A stretch of 49,102 bases of DNA from Gammaproteobacteria bacterium (GTDB taxonomy: Bacteria; Pseudomonadota; Gammaproteobacteria; UBA6429; Thiohalophilaceae). Both the position numbers and the translations under genes were made by a program. The stretch lies in assembly GCA_023135195.1 (NCBI GenBank), contig JAGLTQ010000030.1, forward strand, positions 1-49,102. Reading direction: 5' to 3'. The stretch's first letter is position 1. Each line of letters begins with the position of its first letter. The notes beneath the pieces are model-generated. The model had not been told where the DNA came from and did not search any database. It saw only the letters and a program-made list of their open reading frames with translations. This document shows positions 31,964-40,548 of the stretch, piece after piece.

Positions 31964-33790
31964 ATGTCTAAAACTGACACTTTACCCTCTTTTAGTGAAC
32001 TTGGCCTATCGGCTCCCGTGCTTGAAGCAATAACGTCAATTGGATACGAAACCCCTTCGCCAATTCAGGCAGAAATGATTCCTTTTGTTCTGGAAGGACG
32101 AGATGTGTTGGGTCAAGCCCAAACGGGTACAGGTAAAACAGCCGCTTTTGCATTACCGATTTTATCGCAAATCGATACCAAAATTAAAACACCTCAAGTA
32201 TTAGTGTTAGCACCGACTCGTGAACTGGCAATTCAGGTTGCTGAAGCGTTTCAGAAATATGCATCTAAAATGAAAGGCTTCCACGTATTACCTATTTACG
32301 GTGGCCAGGATGCACGAGGTCAAATTCGCCAGTTAGATCGTGGTGTGCATGTTGTTGTCGGTACACCGGGTCGAGTCATGGATCTTATCCGTCGTAGAAG
32401 CCTGAAACTTGATGCATTAAAAACATTAGTACTTGATGAAGCTGATGAAATGTTACGTATGGGCTTCATTGATGATGTTGAATGGATTATGGAACAAATT
32501 CCAGAAGAACGTCAGATTGCATTATTCTCAGCAACCATGCCGCCACCCATTCATAAGATCACTAAAAAGTATTTAAAAGATCCGAAAGAAATATTCATTA
32601 AAGTTAAAACCGCGACAGCATCAACCATTACTCAACGTTACTGGATGGTGAGCGGCCATCATAAATTAGATGCCTTGACTCGTATTTTAGAAGCAGAAGC
32701 TTTTGATGCAATGATTATTTTTGTTCGTACCAAAAACGCAACTACCGAGTTAGCTGATAAGCTAGAGGCTCGCGGTTATTCCGCTGCTGCAATCAATGGT
32801 GATATTGCACAAAATCAACGTGAAAAGACTGTTGAAAACTTAAAACGTAAAAAAATTGATATTTTAATAGCAACAGATGTTGCCGCACGCGGTTTAGATG
32901 TACCACGTATTAGTCATGTTATTAATTATGATGTTCCTTACGATACTGAAACATACGTTCATCGAATTGGCCGTACTGGCCGTGCTGGTCGTGAAGGTGA
33001 TGCAATTTTATTTGTAGCCCCTCGTGAAAAACGTATCTTGCAACAAATTGAACGCGCAACCAAACAAAAAATCGAAATGTTGGAGATGCCTTCAACAGAA
33101 ATGATCAATAACAAACGTGTGGCTCGCTTTACACAAAATATTACCGATACCATTGCAAGTGAAGGTTTAGAGTTTTATGCCAGTATTTTAGAAAAATACA
33201 CTTTAGAGCATAATATTCCTGCGATTGAAGTTGCTGCAGCCTTAGCGAAAATGGTGCAAGGTGATGAGCCTTTATTACTATCAAATGCTCCTGTTGCACA
33301 AAAATCACAGAGAAGTGATCGCGATCGTGGCGATAGAAAAGGTCGTGATCGTGGCTCACGCAGAGAGCGTGAAGAACGTAGTGAAGGACATGGGCGTCGT
33401 CGTGAACGTGGCGATCGTGGCGAACATATTAAAGAAGAAGGTTTGCAAACATACCGTATCGAAGTTGGACATGATCACGGTGTTAAGCCTGGCAATATTG
33501 TTGGCGCTATTGCAAATGAAGCTGGCATAGATAGCAAGCATATGGGACGTATTCAAATTAACGACGACTACAGTACCATTGATTTGCCTGAAGGCATGCC
33601 GAAAGATGTTTTCATGGATTTAAAAAGTGTTCGGGTGGCGGGACAAAAGCTGAACATAAGCATCTTTGGTGAAGAGTCGACTACTAAAAAACGTGAAACA
33701 TTAAAACGTAAACCACGTAAAGATTCTGATCGCAAACCTTCAAGCAGAAGAAGAAAAGAACCGGCACACAAGCCACGTAAAAAGAAATAA
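31964..33790 (+). CDS. deaD: DEAD-box RNA helicase, CsdA/DeaD type
   Basis: A 608-residue helicase. Q motif FSELGLSAPVLEAI, Walker A AQTGTGKT, PTRELA, DEAD (VLDEADEML), SAT (LFSATMPPP) and HRIGRTGRAGREG occur in order within the first 375 residues. Residues about 450-490 are a repeat-like Arg/Gly/Asp/Glu-rich linker. A DbpA-type RNA-binding domain (about 500-570, YRIEVGHDHGVKPGNIVGAI) follows, then a Lys/Arg tail. It unwinds short RNA helices during 50S assembly and mRNA decay, especially in the cold. AGGA lies 7 nt before the ATG. The domain plan matches E. coli DeaD. Confidence 0.94.
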   Translation: MSKTDTLPSFSELGLSAPVLEAITSIGYETPSPIQAEMIPFVLEGRDVLGQAQTGTGKTAAFALPILSQIDTKIKTPQVLVLAPTRELAIQVAEAFQKYASKMKGFHVLPIYGGQDARGQIRQLDRGVHVVVGTPGRVMDLIRRRSLKLDALKTLVLDEADEMLRMGFIDDVEWIMEQIPEERQIALFSATMPPPIHKITKKYLKDPKEIFIKVKTATASTITQRYWMVSGHHKLDALTRILEAEAFDAMIIFVRTKNATTELADKLEARGYSAAAINGDIAQNQREKTVENLKRKKIDILIATDVAARGLDVPRISHVINYDVPYDTETYVHRIGRTGRAGREGDAILFVAPREKRILQQIERATKQKIEMLEMPSTEMINNKRVARFTQNITDTIASEGLEFYASILEKYTLEHNIPAIEVAAALAKMVQGDEPLLLSNAPVAQKSQRSDRDRGDRKGRDRGSRREREERSEGHGRRRERGDRGEHIKEEGLQTYRIEVGHDHGVKPGNIVGAIANEAGIDSKHMGRIQINDDYSTIDLPEGMPKDVFMDLKSVRVAGQKLNISIFGEESTTKKRETLKRKPRKDSDRKPSSRRRKEPAHKPRKKK

Positions 33791-33814
33791 AGCATCATTC
33801 GAGCAAAATTTCTT

Positions 33815-33931
33815 CGTCATTCCGGCTAGGCAAAGCGCTAGCCGGAATCCATATCTTAAACATCCTTTGATCCGTAAACGGTGCTTGCTTGCACCACTTC
33901 TCCCGCTAACTATGAGCACACGGGAATGACG
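33815..33931. repeat. REP-like palindrome, ATTCCGG family
   Basis: Ends CGTCATTCC and GGAATGACG; inner arms GGCTAGGCAAAGCGCTAGCC and related hairpins. It lies between the converging deaD-like and P-type ATPase genes. Confidence 0.7.
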
Positions 33932-34052
33932 CAACCAACCAGCTCTAATCTAAACTTTTATACTTAAACTTTAAATTGAACAATTAATTCTTGTAAGCCT
34001 GATGCAAGTCTAGCTAGCCCTTCCTCGTAGTGATACTTTCAATCAATTAAAA

Positions 34053-36740
34053 CTATATCTTGAAATTACGACGGAATAATTTATGTGTTTCCATTGCAAT
34101 TAGTACCGTAATGGCGATAAACAGCATATCAAACCAATAATCTAATGATACGGGTTGTATTCTCAATACATCACTAATCCATGGTGTATACATCGCACCA
34201 ATATGTATAAGTTGTGCTGCTAATGTTCCAAATAATAAAAAATGATTACGTAGGGGGTTATGATTAAAGACAGAACGCGTTTCTGAACGGCTATTAAAAA
34301 CGTGAATATTTTCAAATAAAACCATTAGCAATAATGTTCCATTACGAGACGCATCTAATGAATATCCTCTTGTGTAAAGATATTGAAAAACTAAAAAAGC
34401 GACAACACCAATAACTAAAGCCGAAAGCAACACACGCTCAATCATTATCCGATTAAATATACCTTCTTTAGGTGAACGAGGTGGATGACTTAGCTCATCT
34501 CCTTCGGCAGGTTCGAGGGCCAAGGCCACATCCTGAATACCATTCGTCACAAGGTTTAACCATAATAATTGCACCGCAAGCAAAGGTAGAGGTAAACCAG
34601 TTAACAAGGCCAGCGTAAATAAAACAATTTCTGCAGCCCCCGTTGAGATAAGAAGAAAAATAACTTTGCGCACATTATTATAAGCAACTCGCCCCTCTTC
34701 AATACCGGCTACGATTGAAGAAAAATTATCATCGGTAATAATAAGTTCTGACGACTCCCTTGCGACATCCGTTCCATATTTACCCATTGCCACACCAACT
34801 TCTGCCGCTTTCAAAGCTGGAGCATCATTGGCGCCGTCACCTGTTGCGGCAACGAAATGGCCATTTCGTTGTAACGAATTGACGATATCTAATTTTTGCG
34901 TAGGTTCAACACGAGCAAAAACTCTAGCGGCTGAAACAAGGGAATCAAATTCATCAATGTTAGTACTTTTTTGTTTTAAATCAGTGCCGGTTACAACCTG
35001 ACTTTCATCTTGTGCTAAACCTAATTCCCGGGCGATGGCCAGCGCGGTAACAGGATGATCCCCCGTTACCATGGCAACTTCTATACCCGCTTGCTGGCAG
35101 GCAATAACGGCATCTTTCGCTTCTTTACGTAATGGATCAATAACACCAACTAAACCTATAAAAGTAAGATTCTTTAGTTGATGATCAGAAAAGTTTTCTT
35201 TATTGATTTCTCCCGATACCAAGGCTAAAACACGATAGCCTTGTGCAGCAAGATTCTCTGCTTGTTTACTGATATGATTTACATCTATTGTAATATCATT
35301 ATTTAACATAGCCATTGAGTTACACATTGGTAACAGCTTTTCATACGCGCCCTTTACCGAGGCATAAGTTGTTGTATTTATTTTATTTAGACTCGCAGCG
35401 AACTGACGCTCGGATTCAAAAGGAATAATAGCCTTTTCAACATACTGTTCTTTTATGCCATCTTTATCAAACCCTGCTTTGTGAGCCAGAACAAGTAACG
35501 CAATATCCATAGGATCACCATGCGATGTCCAGTTATTATCACGTTGACCTAAAAAACCTTCGTTTGATAACATTGCAACCCGGCATACTCGTTCAAGTAA
35601 CTTTATTTCTTCTTCTAACAATGGTTTGTTATTGTTAAGAATGCTTCCTTCGGGATCAATCCCCTCCCCACTGACATCCCAACTATCATTATTAGGCAAA
35701 ACTATTTTTTTGATAGTTAACTGATTCACTGTCAACGTACCCGTCTTATCAGTTGCAATATAGGTACAGGAACCTAATGCTTCCACCGCGACAAGTTTTT
35801 GCACTATTACATTACGTTTTGCCATACGACGCATACCAACGGCAAGAGCAACGGTTAGGGCAACGGGTAATCCTTCTGGTATTGCAGAAACAGCCAAAGC
35901 AACAGCGAGTAAAAACACTTCATTTATAGGCATGCCACGCATTAACGCCACAGCAGACATCATTAGTGCAGCAACACCAACAATAATGGCAACCCGATGA
36001 GTAAATTTTTCCATGCGAATTAAAAGAGGGGCTTTAGTCGATGCCTTGCCTAATACTGAAGCAGCGATATTTCCTAGCTCGGTAGATAAAGCCGTTGTAA
36101 CAACAACTGCATGTGCTCGTCCTCGTACCACTAAGCTGCCGGCAAAAACCATGTTTTCTCTATCCGCTAAGATAGTTTCTTCATCAAGGATTACTTCAGA
36201 ATTTTTTGTTACGGATAATGATTCACCCGTCAAAAGAGATTCATCAAGTTCCAGGTTATTTGCGCTTATTAAACGCATATCTGCAGGAACACGATCTCCA
36301 GATTCAAGTAATACAATATCTCCAGGAACAAGTTCTTCAGATTGCACCTCATAACTGTCGCCCGCCCTTAAAATTCGCGAACAGGTTTTAACCAGATCCT
36401 GCAATGCAGCGGCAGCTTGTTGTGCTGAATATTCCTGTACGGTACCAATAATGGCATTTATAAAAAGTACTGCAAAAATAAAACCGGCATCGGACCATTC
36501 TTCAATAATTATTGATAATGCTGCTGCAGCTAAAAGGACATAAATTAAAGGACTGGCAAATTGGTAAATAAATATTTTAAACATTCCCGGTTGTTTTAAC
36601 TTTGGGAATGTATTTAAACCATATTGTTTTAGACGTTGCTTTGCCTCGTCTAAACTCAAGCCATGATGAGATGTGAACAATAATTCAAAAATATTTTCTG
36701 TCGATTCAGAATGTGGTTTTAAACCTTCATTAACCACCAT
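34053..36740 (-). CDS. P-type cation-transporting ATPase (P2 type)
   Basis: An 895-residue membrane pump (899 with the upstream start). It has the N-terminal cation ATPase domain (ENIFELLFTSHHGLSLDEAKQR), the actuator LLTGESLSVTKN, the phosphorylation motif DKTGTLTVNQ, the hinge MVTGDHPVTALAIA with DGANDAPAL, and about ten membrane segments. The transmembrane PEGLPVAL motif is typical of SERCA- and Na,K-type pumps. The ion could be Ca2+, Na+ or H+; the sequence does not decide. I start it at MVVNEGLKPH (36740), which has GGAG 6 nt upstream. The first ATG, 12 bp earlier, overlaps the left flank of a transposon-like element. Confidence 0.9.
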   Translation of the reverse strand: MVVNEGLKPHSESTENIFELLFTSHHGLSLDEAKQRLKQYGLNTFPKLKQPGMFKIFIYQFASPLIYVLLAAAALSIIIEEWSDAGFIFAVLFINAIIGTVQEYSAQQAAAALQDLVKTCSRILRAGDSYEVQSEELVPGDIVLLESGDRVPADMRLISANNLELDESLLTGESLSVTKNSEVILDEETILADRENMVFAGSLVVRGRAHAVVVTTALSTELGNIAASVLGKASTKAPLLIRMEKFTHRVAIIVGVAALMMSAVALMRGMPINEVFLLAVALAVSAIPEGLPVALTVALAVGMRRMAKRNVIVQKLVAVEALGSCTYIATDKTGTLTVNQLTIKKIVLPNNDSWDVSGEGIDPEGSILNNNKPLLEEEIKLLERVCRVAMLSNEGFLGQRDNNWTSHGDPMDIALLVLAHKAGFDKDGIKEQYVEKAIIPFESERQFAASLNKINTTTYASVKGAYEKLLPMCNSMAMLNNDITIDVNHISKQAENLAAQGYRVLALVSGEINKENFSDHQLKNLTFIGLVGVIDPLRKEAKDAVIACQQAGIEVAMVTGDHPVTALAIARELGLAQDESQVVTGTDLKQKSTNIDEFDSLVSAARVFARVEPTQKLDIVNSLQRNGHFVAATGDGANDAPALKAAEVGVAMGKYGTDVARESSELIITDDNFSSIVAGIEEGRVAYNNVRKVIFLLISTGAAEIVLFTLALLTGLPLPLLAVQLLWLNLVTNGIQDVALALEPAEGDELSHPPRSPKEGIFNRIMIERVLLSALVIGVVAFLVFQYLYTRGYSLDASRNGTLLLMVLFENIHVFNSRSETRSVFNHNPLRNHFLLFGTLAAQLIHIGAMYTPWISDVLRIQPVSLDYWFDMLFIAITVLIAMETHKLFRRNFKI

Positions 36741-36759
36741 GGTATTCTCCATATTAAGT

Positions 36760-37011
36760 CACGGCTGTCCCGTTAACACGTCATTCCCACGTAGGCTGGA
36801 ATCCAGAGAATATATAATACGTACTCCGATCAACAACTTACTGGATACCTCGATAATAGCTCCTGCATTATTCTACCTTCGCACTTCCATGTGCTTGCGC
36901 CTGCGCGGGTATGACGATCCTTCTTTCATGTTCATTTTATCTGAAAGGTCGATAACTATTGCCAAATAACGTTATTCTGTAAAGTGAAGCTATATTAACG
37001 GGACAGCAGTG
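36760..37011. mobile_element. Miniature inverted-repeat transposon with 9-bp target duplication
   Basis: The left end CACGGCTGTCCCGTTAA (36760-36776) and the right end TTAACGGGACAGCAGTG (36995-37011) are inverted repeats matching at 16 of 17 positions. Immediately outside are identical 9-bp direct repeats, ATATTAAGT at 36751-36759 and 37012-37020, as left by a transposition event. The interior (252 bp total) has no transposase and carries a diverged ATTCCGG-type palindrome (36780-36915). The identity of the mobilising transposase is unknown. Confidence 0.85.
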
Positions 37012-37096
37012 ATATTAAGTATTATTAGTTAAGCGCTTGGATATGTGCAGCATCTTAATCATACACAATTACCACTATTAATATTACAATTCAGCT

Positions 37097-37906
37097 ATGA
37101 ATATACCCGATACGCCAATTTTAATTTCTTATAGTTCAGATGAAGAAAAAATAGATGCGCTAAAGTTTTCAAAAATATCAGGCTATCCCTGTATAAAAAA
37201 AAGTGACGTTAATTCTTCTCTACATCTAAATTACTCCAGTGCTTTTGTTGAGTTATGTGATAGCGAAAAGAATATCTGTATCCATATTGATTTTCTCTCA
37301 GGCAACCTTGCACACCGGCAGCAATTCGGTGGCGGACGTAGTCAAAGTATTGCAAAAGCCATTGGCCTCAAACAAGGTACACCACCACCAACAGTACTCG
37401 ATGCAACAGCGGGTTTAGCAAAAGATGCTTATGTACTTGCCTGCCTGGGATGCTCAATGACGTTACTTGAACGCTCTCCCATCCTTGTTGAATTAATACG
37501 TGATGCCATTGAACGAGCAAAAAAAGATGAACACTTTAAATCAATTATAGACACTGGTTTCGAACTCATTGAGGACAGCAGCATACATTATCTGAATAGC
37601 CTTGCTGATACTATTAATCCCGATATTGCCTGTTCTGATATTATCTATCCTGATGTTATCTATCTGGACCCAATGTATCCCGACCGAAAAAAATCTGCCT
37701 CTGTTAAAAAGAATATGCAAATATTACAAACACTTTTAGGCAAAGATGAAGACACGCAGGAGCTGCTGGATGCGGCATTAAAAGTGGCAAAAAAACGTGT
37801 TGTTGTAAAAAGGCCGAAGGGCTCAGCCAGGCTATCTGATATAAAACCAACTTACCAGGTAAGCAGTAAAAATACACGGTATGACATATATATTATTCAG
37901 CAATAA
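37097..37906 (+). CDS. rsmJ: RsmJ, 16S rRNA (guanine1516-N2)-methyltransferase
   Basis: A 269-residue SAM-dependent methyltransferase of the YhiQ/RsmJ family. The conserved parts are LAHRQQFGGGRSQSIAKAIG, LDATAGLAKDAYVLACLG (SAM-binding), MTLLERSPILVELIRDAI, the catalytic-type YLDPMYPDRKKSASVKK and VKRPKGSARL. It methylates G1516 in the small-subunit rRNA. The N-terminal third is less conserved. The gene is preceded by the transposon-like element and is not in an operon. A short repeat DII-YPDVIYLDPMYPD region shows local slippage-like repetition. Confidence 0.93.
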   Translation: MNIPDTPILISYSSDEEKIDALKFSKISGYPCIKKSDVNSSLHLNYSSAFVELCDSEKNICIHIDFLSGNLAHRQQFGGGRSQSIAKAIGLKQGTPPPTVLDATAGLAKDAYVLACLGCSMTLLERSPILVELIRDAIERAKKDEHFKSIIDTGFELIEDSSIHYLNSLADTINPDIACSDIIYPDVIYLDPMYPDRKKSASVKKNMQILQTLLGKDEDTQELLDAALKVAKKRVVVKRPKGSARLSDIKPTYQVSSKNTRYDIYIIQQ

Positions 37907-37927
37907 TCTCTCGCTACTGAAAGGATA

Positions 37928-37951
37928 ATCACCTATAAAAAACGGTGATTG
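37928..37951. terminator. Hairpin after rsmJ
   Basis: AATCACC pairs with GGTGATT around TATAAAAAAC. There is no T run directly after, so its strength as terminator is uncertain. A second short pair, ATTGTG and CACAAT, follows. Confidence 0.4.
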
Positions 37952-38073
37952 TGTTCTTACTCACAATATCCTGATGGTTTACCTCAGCATTTAGCCCCGG
38001 TCTATTGTCTAATCGTTATTTTGCTATCTATTAAAAAAAACCATATCAATCTTCAACCAAAAACTTTCTTTCT

Positions 38074-39330
38074 TTAATTTTCACCCTTTACTTTATTTTT
38101 AGCTTCAATCCACTGCGACATATACATTGTACTTTTCATTTTATGGTGGCGTAACATCATTCCGGTAAAGTTGTTGTTACGATGTTCATCTAATGTTTTT
38201 AATGTTGAAGCTAACTTATTTAAAAATCTTCTCTGATTTACTTCTTTATTGAAAACTTCATTCACAATAGCAATACCATTTAATTGACACTGCTCCCACT
38301 TTTCCTGCTTGCCATATAAATCTATTGCTGCGTCAGCAAAAGCCTTAGCATCATCTTCTATGACTCCAGGCCAATCAAACTCAGCATACATAGATTCTGC
38401 ACCAATGGATGTAGTTACGCCTGGAGTACCACTTAACATTGCATCTGCCAACTTACCTTTCATGCCGGCACCAAAACGTAGAGGTGCTAAACAAATACGG
38501 TACTGACTTAATGTATCAATAGCATCCTCTGCCCAGCCTTTTATATAAAAACCTTGTTTCGGATTATGGAGTTGCTGGGCTTTTTTAGGTGGATATGAAC
38601 CATAAATATGAAGTTCGGCATTTTTTAATTTAGTTCTAATCAAAGGCCAGATTTTATTTTTTAAATATAAAACGGAATCCCAGTTTGGTTCATGTCGAAA
38701 ATTACCTATGGTGACAAAGTTTTTTCTATTTTCAAATGATGGCCATTTTTCTGGACTTTCTTCCTTATTTATCAAGTCATACATAAAAGGCAAATAAAGT
38801 AATAATTCTTCAGCAACTTTATAGTTGTTTTTTAACAACTCGATTTCATATTCAGATATCATTAAACTTAAATCACAACGTAATATACTGGCAACTTCGC
38901 GTAGTGCGGTATCATTGTTTAAATCAAGATTATCCAGGATTAAGGCATCTTTATTATTTTTGACCGCTTCATGCCTTGCTTGTCTTAAACAATGCAAATC
39001 AACCGTTTCCAGAAGTCTCAATGCTGACGGACATTGTTTTTCGACACGCCATGCAAATTGTTCTTCCATCATAAAACGATCAAATAATACGACATCAGGT
39101 TTTAAGGTATTTATATAATCGTCAAAACTACTATTATTTAATTCAATTGAAACTTTTTTTATATCCAACGTTTCTAAATCAACCATATGATCCGTTTCAA
39201 GAGCCGGAGAGGCATAAGTCACGCTGTGTTGCTGTGTCTGAAATATATCGATTAATTGCAGCATACGACTACCCGCCGCAGATGAATCCGGTTCCGGCCA
39301 AACATAACCAATAACGAGTAATTTTTTCAT
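38074..39330 (-). CDS. Glycosyltransferase, GT4-like
   Basis: A 418-residue enzyme with two Rossmann-like halves. The N-terminal half starts LLVIGYVWPEPDSSAAGSRM, a pattern seen in GT4 donors/acceptors. The C-terminal half has FVTIGNFRHEPNWDSVLYL, ELHIYGSYPPKKAQQL, FYIKGWAED and ICLAPLRFGAGMKGKLADAM, with the GxxxK/E-type sugar-nucleotide site and the acidic GAGMKGKL segment. It probably transfers a sugar to a surface polymer or lipid carrier. Donor and acceptor cannot be told. No other polysaccharide genes surround it. No ribosome site is evident. Confidence 0.85.
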   Translation of the reverse strand: MKKLLVIGYVWPEPDSSAAGSRMLQLIDIFQTQQHSVTYASPALETDHMVDLETLDIKKVSIELNNSSFDDYINTLKPDVVLFDRFMMEEQFAWRVEKQCPSALRLLETVDLHCLRQARHEAVKNNKDALILDNLDLNNDTALREVASILRCDLSLMISEYEIELLKNNYKVAEELLLYLPFMYDLINKEESPEKWPSFENRKNFVTIGNFRHEPNWDSVLYLKNKIWPLIRTKLKNAELHIYGSYPPKKAQQLHNPKQGFYIKGWAEDAIDTLSQYRICLAPLRFGAGMKGKLADAMLSGTPGVTTSIGAESMYAEFDWPGVIEDDAKAFADAAIDLYGKQEKWEQCQLNGIAIVNEVFNKEVNQRRFLNKLASTLKTLDEHRNNNFTGMMLRHHKMKSTMYMSQWIEAKNKVKGEN

Positions 39331-39568
39331 ATAGGCAGTATATCAGCGCCACAAAGTAAAATATTTACAATTTATGACAATGACTTATTTATTGATTATT
39401 TGTAATAAATACAAACTTAAGCTATTAAAATCAATGAGATAGAGGTATCTTCTCTTTATTTAGCGATAACATAGTCTTAAACGTGGCTTTTTTCTTATTA
39501 AAAATTCAAGACATTAACTCTTTGTCCGATCATACTAATAAGACCTGAACATTCAGAGGAGTACTAAT

Positions 39569-40156
39569 ATGTCGTATGCTAATTCAGTTGTCGCTACTCA
39601 TGAGCATGATGCCTTTGAAGAGCATGCCATTGATACTGTTCACACATTACTGCTCAATGACAGTGTCATGCCAATGACTTTCCTCTGTGAAACAAATGAA
39701 AATAAACAAATTCTTATTCTCTATTTTATGACTGACCAGAATGAAATAGATAATAAAATTAATATGGTGCGGGCCATTATGTTATTACATAATGTTGAAC
39801 GCTATATTTTTGCATCTGAAACATTAATTCCATCCAAAGAAGGATTAAATCCACACGAAGATGAAAATGCAAAAGATGGCCTGGTTTTTTTACATGCTAA
39901 TCATCAGGGGCTGCAAAAAGCCACACAATATTTTGTCAGCCGTGAAAATAATGGGATAAGTTTATCCGATAAATCTGAATCAAATCATTTAAAAACGAAT
40001 ACTGATCTGGATTCTCTATTGACGGGGCCTGAAGTAACATCAGCACAATTAAAAGAGTTAGAAATGATTGTGTCTACCTTACCCAAAAACTACCCGGTAA
40101 AAGCATTTGAATATAGTGAGATCATTAATACTTACCAACCTCACACCTTTAATTAA
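39569..40156 (+). CDS. Unrecognised acidic protein
   Basis: A 195-residue soluble protein. It has a central pair of strands (KQILILYFMTDQNEIDNKIN, then VRAIMLLHNVERYIFASET), a DENAKDGLVFLHANHQGLQ segment and a final helix. No signal sequence or membrane segment is seen and no family is recognised. The ATG follows AGAGGAG by 8 nt, so translation is well supported. It stands alone between a divergent glycosyltransferase and a palindrome-rich gap. Composition is like its neighbours. Confidence 0.7.
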   Translation: MSYANSVVATHEHDAFEEHAIDTVHTLLLNDSVMPMTFLCETNENKQILILYFMTDQNEIDNKINMVRAIMLLHNVERYIFASETLIPSKEGLNPHEDENAKDGLVFLHANHQGLQKATQYFVSRENNGISLSDKSESNHLKTNTDLDSLLTGPEVTSAQLKELEMIVSTLPKNYPVKAFEYSEIINTYQPHTFN

Positions 40157-40179
40157 AAACAATACTAGATTAAGGATAA

Positions 40180-40345
40180 TGTAGGTCGGTCTCATAGTGC
40201 CCCACAACAAAAATTATTTAGAGGGTGTCAGGCCGACATTTTAGACATAAGCATTAATTTATTTAGTTAAGATGAATTTATTAAATGCAAATTACAAATA
40301 ATATTCACTTGTAATTACCGCGTTCGCCTGAAGACGAACCTACAA
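40180..40345. repeat. Palindromic element, TGTAGGT family
   Basis: TGTAGGTCGG on the left and GACGAACCTACA on the right pair as inverted arms, with a small hairpin TTCGCCTGAAGACGAA inside the right arm. It occupies part of the 392-bp gap between the orphan gene at 39569 and htpG. Confidence 0.65.
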
Positions 40346-40347
40346 TT

Positions 40348-40534
40348 AAAAAAAAGGCAGCTCTAAAGCTAATGCCGTTCATTTAAGAATATAAAAAGTT
40401 CCCTCCCCTTTAAGGGGAGGGTTAGGGAGGGGTAATTTATAAACATCCCCTCCCCCTAACCCCCTCCCTCAGGGAGGGGGGATAAAACTAATTTCTTAAC
40501 TGATCGGCATTAGGCTCTTAAACCGCCTTTTTTT
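40348..40534. repeat. Nested palindrome and bidirectional terminator before htpG
   Basis: Outer arms AAAAAAAGGC and GCCTTTTTTT with CTAATGCCG and CGGCATTAG enclose a GC-rich inner palindrome (about 40398-40482: TCCCTCCCCTTTAAGGGGAG, CCCCTCCCCCTAACCCCC and GGGAGGGGG). The outer stem ends in a run of T on the plus strand and, read in reverse, serves htpG. The inner unit is a different repeat family. Confidence 0.7.
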
Positions 40535-40548
40535 ATAAGTAAAATAAA

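Noticed and set aside
37097-37906. Possible frameshift in the rsmJ middle region
   Set aside because: The repeated DIIYPDVIYLDP segment looks odd but the frame is continuous and all family motifs follow in order.
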